Assembly (NCBI RefSeq): GCF_048544455.1
Contig: NC_133526.1
Location: forward strand, 4,480,001-4,544,000
Source of the DNA: Silene latifolia
Lineage: Eukaryota > Streptophyta > Magnoliopsida > Caryophyllales > Caryophyllaceae
DNA length: 64,000 nucleotides
Reading direction: 5' to 3'
The notes below the pieces were generated by a model. That model had not been told where the DNA came from. It did not search any database and saw nothing but the letters and a program-made list of their open reading frames with translations. Position 1 is the first letter of the stretch; every line of letters starts with the position of its first letter. The position numbers were made by a program, and so were the translations under genes. Positions 1-10,827 of this stretch are shown piece after piece.

Positions 1-48
1 TTTAGAGGTTTCACAGGCTCTATTTCATCTTTATCTTCAAGATTAGTA

Positions 49-360
49 CTCCCTCCTATTCATGGTTTTCTTCCCTTTGTTTGTGGGCACGTATTAAGGC
101 GAGAAATAAAATAAGAGTAAAAGAGTTTGGTGAGGTTGGTGATAGGAGAGAGAGATGAATAATTACGAATTAAATAAGGAATTGTGGGGCCAAAACATTA
201 AGAAAAGTAATAAAATATGGGTAAAAGAGTTGAATGGGGTTTGGTGATAGGAGAAAGGGATGAATAAAATAAGAGGAAAAGTTTCCAAAATAAGAAAAGG
301 GAAGAAAACATGAATAATCCGTTTTAGGAAATAGGGAAGAAAACAGTGAATAGGAGGGAG
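49..360. mobile_element. Stowaway-like MITE in the last visible LIMR intron
   Basis: The element begins CTCCCTCCTATTC and ends with the inverse GAATAGGAGGGAG. It is flanked by TA on both sides (47-48 and 361-362), the Tc1/mariner Stowaway signature. The subterminal blocks (TTTTCTTCCC and GGGAAGAAAA) are also inverted. It has no coding capacity. Close relatives lie at 57206-57543 and 61450-61645. Confidence 0.85.
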
Positions 361-595
361 TATAAAATGTATTGGCAAGCCTCAATAAAAGGGATGTTGC
401 TAACCCACTCTTTCAAAATAGTCAGTCTTGTATGAGATGCTCTCACACGTGAGTGAGACCAACCCATTTTCTATTTCGTTAATCATAGGATTAACGAGTT
501 GATTTCACACAAGTAAGACCCTCTGAACTACTCAACTACTACTTCATCTTCAAAAAAAGGGGTGAAGGATGAGGATGAGGATTTGGTGAACTTAC

Positions 596-3500
596 AAAGG
601 CTGCATAATAGACGAATGTCAACAAGGCAAATGCAACAAATCCAATTTGGAATACATTATACCTGCAAATGACAAAGAATGTAAGTATTTCAATAGATCT
701 TAAACGGGATTAAGTATTTCAATAAATCTTAAAACGGAATTAAATACGTAAAAGAGAATAAATTTAACTAACTTGTATAAGTACTTGATCCCGCGAAGAG
801 ACTGCAGCGTATGGCCAAAAATTTCCTCAGCAGCAGTTGCTTGTGCATAAAAAGCAAATGCACTGGAGCAGAATTGAATTACACTGAAATACCCAACAGA
901 AGCACCAAGATCAGATGCTGAAGTAAAGTCATTAAAACAGCCAAAGGTTTATGATCAAGAAAAAAAAAAGCTAATATTGGAAAAAAACACTATATCAGTC
1001 CCAAAATTGTTTCCCCATTGGACTTTGTGGACACAAATGTTAATGTTAGCCATTAATTCTCCAAAAATATGGAGATATAATATATAATTGCCATGTTCGA
1101 TTTGTCAAAATAACTATTTTCATATCACCGTGTTTTAAAAGAAGTTACTATTGCATATTGTGAAGAAGTAAAGCCCTAACCACAGCTACAAGCCTACAAC
1201 TACTGAAAGGCGCTACTGAAAGCTTTTTTTAAGGTCATGTAAGAGGAGCAAGCCTGGAAAGTCTTTGATACTTTGGTTGAGGGAGCAGCCCTTAAACCAA
1301 CAACAACAACAACAACAACAACAACAGCAACAACATAGCCTTAATCCCAAAATGATTTGGACTTTGGAGTCGGCTGACATGAATCATCTTTTAGAACCGT
1401 CCATGGGTGAACGCACACCTCAAAATGCCAACAAAAAAATAGCAAAGGAAAAGTGAAAAACAAAAGGGGAGTGAAACATAATACAGAAATCAAGGTAAAC
1501 TTATAGTTTTTAAAATCGAAGTCCGAATTTCTTTTATAAAAACTTAAAATTTAAATCGGGAATAAAGATTAAAATGCTTTTAAAAACCGAAGTAAAATTT
1601 AAGTGGTCCGAATACCTTAAAAGTGAACCAAGTAAAATATATAAGAAAGTTGTTGATAAAAAGGTGTAATAAATCCGAGAATAACAAAAAACAAAAAAAA
1701 TTAAATAAAAGCACTAAATATGTCAAATAACATCAAATACTAAAAATCCACATGTATTAAAAAAAATTATGAAAGGAGCAGCCCATCAACAACAACATCA
1801 GAGCCTTAATCCCAAAAATGATTTGGGGTCGGCTGACATAAATCATCCTTTCGAACCGTCCATGGGTGAACGCACGCCTCAAAATGCGAATAAAATTATG
1901 AAAGGAGGGTGGAATGGGCCTCATACATTGTGAAAAAGAGAAAACAAATTGGTCCAAGTAGGCATCATTTATCCACCACATTCAAACGGGTTGATATAGA
2001 CCGGGATGGAGGGTATTTAATCTAACTCTAAAGAGGATCAACTCTGGGACTTATTCACACGACCTCTTACGGCAATAAAACACTAAAACAGTACTCCAAC
2101 TAGTAGAGAGCATCAGAACAAGCAAAAGATGTGAGACAAAAAGTAGAGGTTTTTTGAATTTAAAAATTAAAATAAAATCAAACGACAAGACACTCAAATT
2201 GACAGCAGAATCAAAATTCCAAACAACAAGGTTTAGTGAATCAACCAATACAATGGAAGCAAAGAGCAAGCTTCATATCAGAGAGTATTTCAACGATGCC
2301 AATAAATTTACCACATTATTTGAGGAAAAGATATTATGATCCTTCAAACCAATTAAACGTTTCATGCCTGATATGCATTGCAGAAAACGGAGCTGGATTT
2401 ACTCATTTAAAGACTCAACCAATAAATAAAACCAGTCGAGCCAAACAGACTAATTTGGTTAAAACATACAGAAAAGTCCTCAGAGAAACAGCCTTGTCTC
2501 AAGTTCTGTAATCTATGTTTTCAACAGTACCATGTTTCACGAGACAGAGTTGGATAAAAAAAATTATATTAAACAAATGAAGGTTTACGATACATACCTT
2601 ATCGAGCAAAGAAGAATCAGACCAACATTGAACAGGAAGGAATTCATGAGAGTTGCTCCCCATCTGTAAACATGGAAAGCAAGTAAATAAGTAAAACATA
2701 ATAACTGTTACCCAGAGATAAACAGGATAAGTATCCTCAAGTTCCTTACTTCATTGGATGGATTGTTATGAAAACTAATTTCAGACCAAGCATAGTTGCT
2801 CCAGCAACAACTGCTATAAGAAGATAAAAGCAGAAGAAAGCAAATGCTGCAGTACCAAGTAGGCCTAGCACAGAAAGAGAAACATGTAAAATAATGATCC
2901 AAAGAAACCAAACCAAAGTTATAGAAGCAATCACAAATTCACAATGTTCTAAAGAACTCACCCCAAACATCATCCAACTTAATGAAGACGTAGTTCAAGA
3001 AAGGAGATAGTGGAGGCCTAATTATCAGATATATCACAATATGTGCTATCCAAGCCACTGAAACAATCAACCTAAAAAATAGCAGAAAACTCAAATCAGA
3101 GAAATGGCGTAATGTCTAAAAAAACATTTTATCACAATATGTGCTATCAAAGCCACTGAAACAATCAACCTAAAAAAGAGTGAATCAGAGAGGCGCAATA
3201 TTTAGACAGTACTTTGGAATAAAACCCATTTCTTATCAGATAAGCTAAAGCTGTTGATAGCCAATGCATCAAAACAACAATTTTCATAGTAAGCTTAGTA
3301 ACAAATTGGTAAAGTAACAAGTTGACTCCTTATTTCAGGGAAAATTAAGAACTTATGAACTCACATCATACTAGGGCTTTAGGTGTAATTTCTAGTCAAA
3401 TTAATTTGACCATGCATAAAGAACATCTCTAACTGTTGGTTGGTATTGTTCCAACCATTAGATTATTATTGTTTATCAAGCTCATTGGACCATTCCTAAA

Positions 3501-6500
3501 TTAAGTAGCCCAACTGTCCATATATAAATTGAATAGGTTATTTGGCATCCCTTTGGTCTATGTCAGTTATTCTCAACTGGTACAATTTTAGATGTGATAG
3601 TCACTGCATTTAAGAAAATGACTTTCTCGTCCTCTGTCTTCCCTGAAGTTATTCAACCACAAAGCATACAGAAAAATAATTTATAAAAGGAAACGCTTCT
3701 GTTACTGACAATACAGTCTTTTCAGCTAATCAGCCATAGACAATGTTCTCATTATATGACATGACTATTTGTTTCTCCATACATAGTAACCTGGATACCC
3801 TCCAGATAACAGGGGACAAAACAAACATAATTTTAAGTATTTAACCAAAAAAAGGGCACAACATTGATATGGTAGCTAAAAGAAGTAAAGACAGCAAGCA
3901 CAAGAACATCAATTAAAACAAGAAGCAACAGTAAAAATTCAATAAGATGGGTGCCCACCCTAAGACTCCCAATATGAGTTTTGCCAAGTATCCGAGTACA
4001 GTTAGAGCCCATGCAGTCTCAGCCTGCATGCAGCAGTGGGAGAAATATCAGTGACATATCCGTACACACAATTGTTATACAAATCAAAACACAGAATCAC
4101 GTGTCCCACCTTTTCACCTTGAGGATACATTTCTTCCAAAGCCTTTACATCTTCTTCCAGCAAATGCAACTCCTAAGGTGCACAGAAAAGCATAGGGATA
4201 AATGAGGTTACTTTTTCCGCTATTTTAGTTTAAGGGAATGTTACACAGGAAAAATAGCAAAGTGCCTGCCTATGAAAAAAAATAGGTACATCAGCAGCTC
4301 GGCACATCCCATCACATCATGTATAGTGAGTACTAAGAAGTAAGAAGGGAGGTAAAAGTACCAATAATGAATTTCACAAAAGACATGCGAGTATGTGACT
4401 AACCTTCTCCACAGCTTTCACATTTTTACGCCATTTTCTACCCTTGCTACCTCCCTTTTCTTCCTGACGAAGAGCATCAGCAGCTTTCTTCAAATCCTTT
4501 GCCTTTTTACCAAGCTCGGTAGCTTCCTAATGACCAGTAGCAGGAAATTAGCTGAGCAGAAATATCGCACAGGGATACTTTTACAACACATATGTTATGG
4601 TGGCAGATGGTTCTCCAATTGTTAAGATTACCCATTAAGTAGTTAATAAGTGAAGGTTACCTTAATATATTGTGACCGAGTTATGACAGCCTTTGGTCGC
4701 CTGATGAAGGCAAATAAGAGACTCAGTGGTAGAGAAGCAATTCCAACACCACCAAATATCTATTTGGGACACACACACAAAAAAAAGGCAAGTCATAAAA
4801 TGCACCAGCGAATATTCAGATTATTATCTCTTTTAAAACAATCTGAAAACAAAAAAGATTTCCAACTGTAATTAGCATTTCAAAATAAATGAGGCTTAAG
4901 AGACGGAGGAAAATTTTTAACAGCGAGGCATAGACATATTTCCATGCATACTACTGGCATTCCAGAAGATGAGAGGGCAATAACTGTAAAACTTAGCTCA
5001 AATGCCTCCCAACAAGATATTGTTCCTCAAAATATATCCAACATAAAAATAGAACTTTTATATAAGACTTGTAGTAAAAGCAAAATATCATTGAGAAAGG
5101 GGACATCATACCGTGAAAAGCACAGAACCAGCAATGGTTGCTAGGGCAACAATATATTCTGGGAATGTTGTTCGCATAGTCCATGTAGTTTCTGACTTAG
5201 CACTAGCTAAGTATGCCGAACACTAAAAAGAAAAATAGCAGAAGGAAAATTAGAAATAATGTTGATACAACATTAATGGGTAAAAAGAAGTATTCCCACC
5301 CTAGAAAATTTGCATGTTAAGCTGCATTCGAAATCACATGACATTAATACTTGTTTATTTCCCTAACCTGGCGTGCATTGTCAATGCATGGCTGACCACT
5401 AGTGAAGCTCCACGAACTTGGGAATGCTGTAGTATTAGAAGAAAGATGCCTTACTGTGAAGTCCACCTTACCAATCAGCCCTGAACAAAATTGGAAGTGA
5501 TGTGAGCACTATTTAGTAAATTAGAAATAGTAGATCTAGCAAATAAGACTATTCCACACTATAATAACAAAATTAGAAGTGATGAGCCATTTTGATGGAG
5601 TAAGGCAAAATGGCTCACTAAAGTAACTGCGCTTCTTTCTATTGTGTAAGTACTAGACATTCGATGTAGTTTTCGACCCAATTTTCATCTTGGGTCATTC
5701 GGAAACAGTCTCTTTGTGTTGCTAACACAAGGGTAAGACACTAAGACTCACGTACATCCGACCCCCTTACCCCACAATTTGCGGAAGCCATTGTGGCGAT
5801 GGGGTAATGATGTTGTTGTAGAGATATTATTCAATCTTTAAAAAAGCTACCCGACCAAATTCCAATTATCAGCTAGACCATACTTTGCCACAGGAATTCT
5901 GAAATAGATTAATCCACAATATTAATAGAATCTAAAGCTGGGATCAAACTTACAGGGTCCACAACAGACCACCTAATTTCATAGCGACACTCATTCCAAA
6001 ATAATGATTTTCACAAGTTTTAAAGGAAAAAAAAATGTCCAGCTGATCGTGTAGTCCTCAGAGACCTATTTGTAAGAGTCCTCACATGTATACTCACTGA
6101 CGATCAATGGCTTTTCAGAAAAGTCAAATATTCTCCTCTGTTATCTTGCCAGTTGCCCACTATTCCGCTAATTTCTATACCTCATCCCCCAACCAGTCAG
6201 CAGCTCAAGGATTAAGACAACAAAACTCTAGGAGCTCTTCCACTAGGTCCTTCGCAAATCACTAGAAATTAGTACAAAGATCTCGAACATTGAGTATGCA
6301 CTCTCTATCCAACTTAAACATAACACATTACCAATCATGAAAGGCAAAAATGTTACATTACACCATTGACCAAATCCTCACACCATGCCACATTGGGACT
6401 CTGAAAGGTTGAACCTTGACCGTACATGAACTCTTTACAAACTTTGGCCACACCGTGATAATATGAACTCAATTTATCATACTAACTCGGTAAATCATCA

Positions 6501-7907
6501 TCACTGAAAAAAATAAAACATTCACTAGTTCAAACTAAAATCAGACACAGCAATCTCTACTAAAATCCAGAGTTCATGAGTCTTCCTTTTGTTCTTTTAC
6601 TAGTGGGCTTCAAGTTAAATTACAAACTACCTTTCTCTTAAGTCCTAACAATTGCACATTTGCACATACACCAAGTCAACCATTATCTAAACCCAATCAA
6701 TCTACACAACGGAAGTCTACACCAAAATGAGTAAAAGTAATCCCTCAAAGATTCAACCGTTCAAATTTATCAAACAAAAATAAATCACAGAGGGAGTAAA
6801 TACCAATCCATAAACTTACCATACAAAATGCCAAGAACAAGCGCCACAATCACCGCAGTCAACCCAACCCAAATCATCGCGCTCTTAACCCGCTTTCCAA
6901 CAGTCCTACAACCACAAACAACAATGCAACCTCAAACTTGCAGGAAAAAAAAAACAGCTTCAATCAAATTCACCCCCTTAAAAAGCCATCATACGGGTCT
7001 CAACTGTAAAACAGACCCAAATCATCATCTTCTCCGACATGATCATCATTTAGCTACCCTACATAGTAATGACTCATACTCCATACAATGATCTTAAGTG
7101 AGACATTCAGACCAACAAAGGTAAAAATGACTCATACTCCGTACAACGATCACAAGTGACACCAACGTTAATAATGACTCCTACAGTCATACTCCAAACA
7201 ATGATCAACGATCACAAGTGACACCAACGGTAATAATGACTCATACAGTCATACTCCAAACAATGATAAGTGAGACCAACGGTAATAACGACTCATACTC
7301 CATACAACGATCATAAGTGAGACCAACGGTAATAATAACTCATACTCCATACAACGATCATAAGTGAGACCAACGGTAATAATAAATCATACTCTATACA
7401 ACGATCAACGATCCTAAGTGACACCGACCGTAACAATGACTTATACAGTCATACTCAATACAACGATCATAAGTGAGACCAACGGTAATAACGACTCATA
7501 CTCCATACAACGATCTTAAGTAAAACCAACGGTAACAAAACAGCAGGCGGGACGTACTTATCCTGATCGCCTTCATAGTAAAATATCGCGAACGGAATAA
7601 CGAAAAACACGAGAAACGCATCAGCAATATAAACAACAAGCCATAAATCCTTCATAGGCAAGGTCAAGTGACAAGCGCCATTATAAAGCGCATGACGACA
7701 CGCTTGCCGATTCGCAACATCAGCTGGAAGCATAAGTATCGAAATAACAGCAACAGAAAGCCCCAAAACGACGACGAATTTGGGGAAATACGCTTGATTA
7801 ACATCATCAGGATGTTGATAATTGATTAATAAGTATACATTGAAGACGAATACTAATACGACGACGATAATTGCTACGATTAGTAATGCGAGATTGAAAT
7901 CCCCCAT
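596..7907 (-). CDS. LMBR1/LIMR family multi-pass membrane protein, 13 of about 14 exons visible
   Basis: Spliced exons on the minus strand, in coding order: 7558-7907, 6820-6905, 5368-5480, 5112-5222, 4661-4759, 4404-4526, 4110-4172, 3959-4023, 2962-3071, 2750-2864, 2598-2663, 773-883 and 596-662. All junctions are GT-AG and reading phase is kept throughout, giving 493 residues. Recognisable family blocks are YLLINYQHPDDVNQAYFPKF, ILMLPADVANRQACRHA, the charged GKKAKDLKKAADALRQEE stretch, LGTAAFAFFCFYLL and FGHTLQSLRGIKYLYKYNVF. The first residues form a hydrophobic segment and many more follow, as expected for a plant LIMR protein with several membrane spans. Plant family members are about 509 residues, so only the final roughly 16 residues are missing; their exon must lie left of position 1. 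Start is the ATG at 7905-7907, which opens the conserved MGDFNLAL block. In animals LMBR1/LIMR proteins are lipocalin-receptor-like; the plant role is not established. The gene looks intact. Confidence 0.93.
1285..1440 (-). repeat. (CAA)n tail plus conserved block, LINE/SINE 3' end
   Basis: A CAA microsatellite (about 12 units, reading TTG on the minus strand) abuts a block beginning AGCCTTAATCCCAAAATGAT and continuing with GTCGGCTGACATGAATCATC. The same block recurs at 1780-1890 in the same intron. A TTG-repeat tail next to a conserved body suggests 3' ends of an RTE-like LINE or a dependent SINE lying on the minus strand. The family name is inferred. Confidence 0.5.
1780..1890 (-). repeat. 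Second copy of the CAA-tailed LINE/SINE 3' end
   Basis: It repeats the body of the copy at 1285-1440 (AGCCTTAATCCCAAAAATGA, then GGTCGGCTGACATAAATCAT and CCGTCCATGGGTGAACGCAC), with a shorter CAACAACAACATCA tail. Both sit in the intron between LIMR exons 11 and 12 in the same orientation, either as two insertions or as a local duplication. Confidence 0.5.
3133..3177 (-). repeat. Duplicated intron-exon junction inside LIMR intron 8
   Basis: About 45 bp copy the acceptor and first codons of exon 9 (3033-3077) with a few substitutions. The copy keeps a TTTTTTAG acceptor and about 36 bp of exon-like sequence, but the Trp codon of the real exon (TGG) reads TTG here. No donor or continuation of the exon follows, so it is most likely a dead local duplication or a decoy acceptor. 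Confidence 0.75.
7057..7535. repeat. Minisatellite in LIMR intron 1
   Basis: About nine imperfect units of roughly 50-60 bp built from ACTCATACTCCATACAACGA, TCATAAGTGAGACC and AACGGTAATAA. The array fills most of the first intron's donor-proximal half and stops about 25 bp short of the exon 1 donor at 7557/7556. Unit order varies, with some units lacking the TCATACAGTCATACTC insert. Confidence 0.9.
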
Positions 7908-8382
7908 TAATTTGGGAAATTAGGGTTTGGGATTTTGTTGATTTGGGGGAAAATGATGGAAGTCGTGTTAATGTGTTTGTTAGATCTTGGTTTGAAGATA
8001 GAGAAGAGGAGGGAGACGGTATTGTGTTTTTTTTTTTATGTGTGGAATGACGGTTTTGTCCTTGTGCGGAAGGGGATGTTACGAGTGTTCCGTGAAAGAG
8101 TGATGGTAATTTGAGGGAACTGTGAGGGGTATAATAGAGAAAGTGAGTTTGAAATTTTTTTTGTCTGTTAACAGCCTGTTTGAATACTGGTCTGCATACT
8201 CATTTCTTCATTATAGACTACTAATTAGGAAAACTTAAATAAGGAAAATTTCCAATTTTCTTAAAATCTGGTTTTGTTAATTATTTCCTTTAATTATTTT
8301 CCCTAAAAGTATTAGGATTATAATAAGGTAAATTAGCCATAGCTTATGTCGAGTAAGATTAGGAAAGTCGATTGTTTTTTAA

Positions 8383-8701
8383 GAAAGCATCCGCAGAGTG
8401 AAATTGCCCCCATATCTTCTTTTTCCTTTTCTTATTCGTCCACCTCATTTTCCACTAACTTTTTCATTTACCCTCCCCATTTCATAATTACATTTATGCA
8501 ACAATGGGGTTCCCAATTCACACAAAAATTTGGGAACCTCCCCAAAAGAATAAAAATGCTTCTTTACTTTTTTTTTTTTTCCTCTAAAAACAAAATCCCA
8601 AATGTTGGGAAGCTTTGGCTTTTTGTGCAACAATGAACGAGGCCCATATGAGGAGAGAGAGAGGACATATGGGGAGGCACCTCCCCACCTTTGCGGATGC
8701 T
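8383..8701. mobile_element. PIF/Harbinger (Tourist-like) MITE
   Basis: 319 bp with terminal inverted repeats GAAAGCATCCGC at the left and GCGGATGCTC at the right. It is flanked by the trinucleotide TAA (8380-8382 and 8702-8704), the PIF/Harbinger target duplication. A second inverted pair (CTCCCCATTT / GGGGAGGCACC and CCCAAAT / ATTTGGG) makes it fold. Short open frames in it are not genes. Confidence 0.75.
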
Positions 8702-8704
8702 CTA

Positions 8705-8995
8705 AGTCCTCTAGGAGTCGGTCTAGATTAGTATAAATAGGGAGCTATTGTATCCTTATTTTATCATCCAAGAATTATCAATAAACTTGCAAAGTTTTCG
8801 TTTACATTGTGTAAGCATCAAGGTTCGACGAGTTTCGTTCCAAACCCCGTTATTGTTTGACGCGTTTTCAAACATTAACACGAGTTATAATCAATAGGTC
8901 TTGATTATAATTCACCATTGGTTGAGCTATAGGTCTAGCTCAGGCAAATATCCTTTTATTTTCTTGTTTCGTTTATATCACAAAAAAAACACATA
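8705..8995 (+). repeat. Possible LTR-retrotransposon LTR fragment
   Basis: The stretch has a TATAAATAGG box (8731-8740) and then an AATTATCAATAAACTTG polyadenylation-like region, the layout of an LTR R/U5 region. No partner LTR, binding site or internal sequence is seen in the window, so this is a solo or truncated LTR at best. From 8995 to 9186 I see only AT-rich non-coding sequence. Confidence 0.35.
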
Positions 8996-9186
8996 AAAAT
9001 TACTAAGTTCTCGTTATGAATCAGACAGTTCAATAAACCGTTCAAATCATATAAAATCGACAACCAGATTCTCAAAGACTTTGTCCAGGTTTATTAATTC
9101 ATTTTGCAACTCTAACGAATCTTATTCTTTTGAGTAATTTTCGTATCATGTGGAGTTTTATGTGTGTGTTTTTTAACTTACAAAAT

Positions 9187-9540
9187 GGGTGTTTGGCGAA
9201 GCTTTCTAAGTGTTTTTCTAATTGTAAAAGTAGAAGTTGGGTCAAACACTCTAATTTAGGGAGATAAAAAACTACTTTTGAAAAGTCAGAAGTTAATAAA
9301 AAACTACTAGAAACAGGAGCACCAAATTGATGCTTCTGCTTCTACTTCTCCCAAAAACTCTTAGGATTATGGAAACTAAAAAAAAAAACTAAAAAGCAGT
9401 AGTAGGTCAAACACATCAATTTGTTAAGAAACTATTTTTACAAAAGTTAGGCCAAACAACCACAACTTTTTCAAAAAGTAGTTTATGAAAAAACTCATTC
9501 TAAAAAGTAAAAGCTATTTCACATAAACTAGGCCAAACAA
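9187..9540. mobile_element. hAT-like MITE of the GTTTGGC type
   Basis: Left end GGGTGTTTGGCGAAGC; right end on the reverse strand GTTGTTTGGCCTAG. Internal motifs GGTCAAACAC and GGCCAAACA recur inverted, with poly(A)-rich AAAAAGTA segments between. This terminal type is very common in plant genomes and is usually placed in hAT. A clean target duplication is not visible because another MITE starts directly after it. Confidence 0.55.
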
Positions 9541-9584
9541 CATCAAAATCTCATTATAGACGACACATATTGTTTATTTGTTTA
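9541..9584. mobile_element. Left piece of a MULE-type MITE split by the outer retrotransposon
   Basis: The sequence begins CATCAAAATCTCATTATAGACG, matching the end of the 9-bp-duplication MITE family seen intact at 51078-51272 and 62475-62658 (CAAAATCTCAT...GACGG). The other piece is at 44042-44190, on the far side of the 34.5-kb retroelement block. Confidence 0.65.
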
Positions 9585-10140
9585 TGTTCCGGGTGTAATT
9601 CCAGAGCAGATGTTTGTTACCACTCGTAGCTAGTAGAATGATGTCCTTGCTTGAATCCTCCTTGCAGTCTCCTGAAACGATGAACAAACTGAGGGCTCGG
9701 CTTTGGCCGAGCGTACTCGCTCCGACGCTCAAGTCAGTGAACTTAGAGAAAAGTTGGTGTAACTTGGCTAAGAGTATATTGTAGAGAGATAAGGAAGATA
9801 TTACCAGATGAATAGTGGTTATTAGGTCAATTTGTGGATCCTCTCCTCAATGAAGGTTGAGGAGTATTTATAGGCATTTCACCTTTTGTCACGTAGTGGC
9901 CAAGTGGCCAAGTGGCTATCGGTGAAAAGACCGTTGTACCCTCGGCCGATGGACTGTGGCGGGCTCGTAGGGTCTTGGATATGAGTACGCGGTTGTGTCC
10001 CGGTGGCTAGTTGTCAGCCGAGACCAGGTGGTCGATGGGCTCCATCGAAGAAGACCGTCTAAGTCGTTGACTTTCTTTGTGGATACCCTTAACCTTGCTC
10101 AATATGTTGACTTGGTCGTGATGCGAAATATGTCCCATCA
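9585..10140 (-). repeat. 3' LTR of the outer Tat/Retand-like element
   Basis: As read on the plus strand it starts TGTTCCGGGTGTAATTCC and ends ATATGTCCCATCA. It matches 43479-44041 along its whole length. A TATAAATAC box lies on the minus strand at about 9867-9875. The adjacent internal sequence (10141-10154) reads CGGCTGGGGCAAAT on the minus strand, a plausible polypurine tract. Confidence 0.88.
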
Positions 10141-10631
10141 ATTTGCCCCAGCCGTAGTCTATGCCGTGGTATGGGCTCCGATGTATGTTGAGCGTATATT
10201 CTGCGCAAGTATTTTTGCAAAATTTCTGGTATCGGCTTCTTCTGAAGCATCGGCGTGGTTCTTGTTAGGCCGTACCATATATCCCCCCTCCACATGGATG
10301 CGTAAAGGGTATCCGATGTGGGAAATAATATGACGCTGGCCGAGACCAGGGTGAGAGTCTTAGGTTATTTTTGATTGCCCCGGCCGTGCTTCCTGGCTTG
10401 GTCGATCATGTGGCCGGCGGAGAGCAGGTGCCTAGGAATTTGTTGAGGGAGATGAACAGGCGAAGAGATGTGAATGGGCGTGTTGAATACGCTTGGTAAC
10501 TGTAGCATTGATTGACATTCAACTGTTGCAACGATTGACATTCCGTGGTTGCATGTCTGACACGTGTCCGCTGGCGATTGGTTGACGCTTCATGGGCAGT
10601 GCCCGATTGTCCCTCTTCATGGGCTTTTCCC

Positions 10632-10639
10632 TATAAATA
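10632..10639 (+). promoter_or_regulatory. TATA box of the antisense gene in the outer element
   Basis: TATAAATA within CCCTATAAATAGGG lies about 190 bp upstream of the first ATG (10828) of the plus-strand reading frame at 10828-12325. It is followed by a C/T-rich leader (CATTTCCTC, TTTTCTCCC, TCATCTC) typical of plant transcription starts. Direction is opposite to the element's gag. Confidence 0.6.
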
Positions 10640-10827
10640 GGGCGGTTATTCCGTGATTTTGGCCATTACTTTCATTTCCTCAAATTTTCGAAAATTTTCT
10701 CCCAAAATCTTCATCTCTAAACTTTCAAGGGCTTTCTTTTCTTCCGATCTTCGGTCTTTGATCCTGAGTGTTTTTCTTTGAGGTAAACAAACAAATTCTT
10801 TTTATCTTGCTAATAATTTGTTGTGAA

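Noticed and set aside
170-385. Open frames on the minus strand near the left end
   Set aside because: They lie inside the Stowaway MITE at 49-360 and have a low-complexity Phe/Pro/Leu composition.
1265-1456. Poly-Gln reading frame
   Set aside because: It comes from the CAA microsatellite of a LINE/SINE tail in an intron.
7057-7535. CRISPR-like array
   Set aside because: Units vary in length and order, there are no unique spacers, and it lies in a plant intron.
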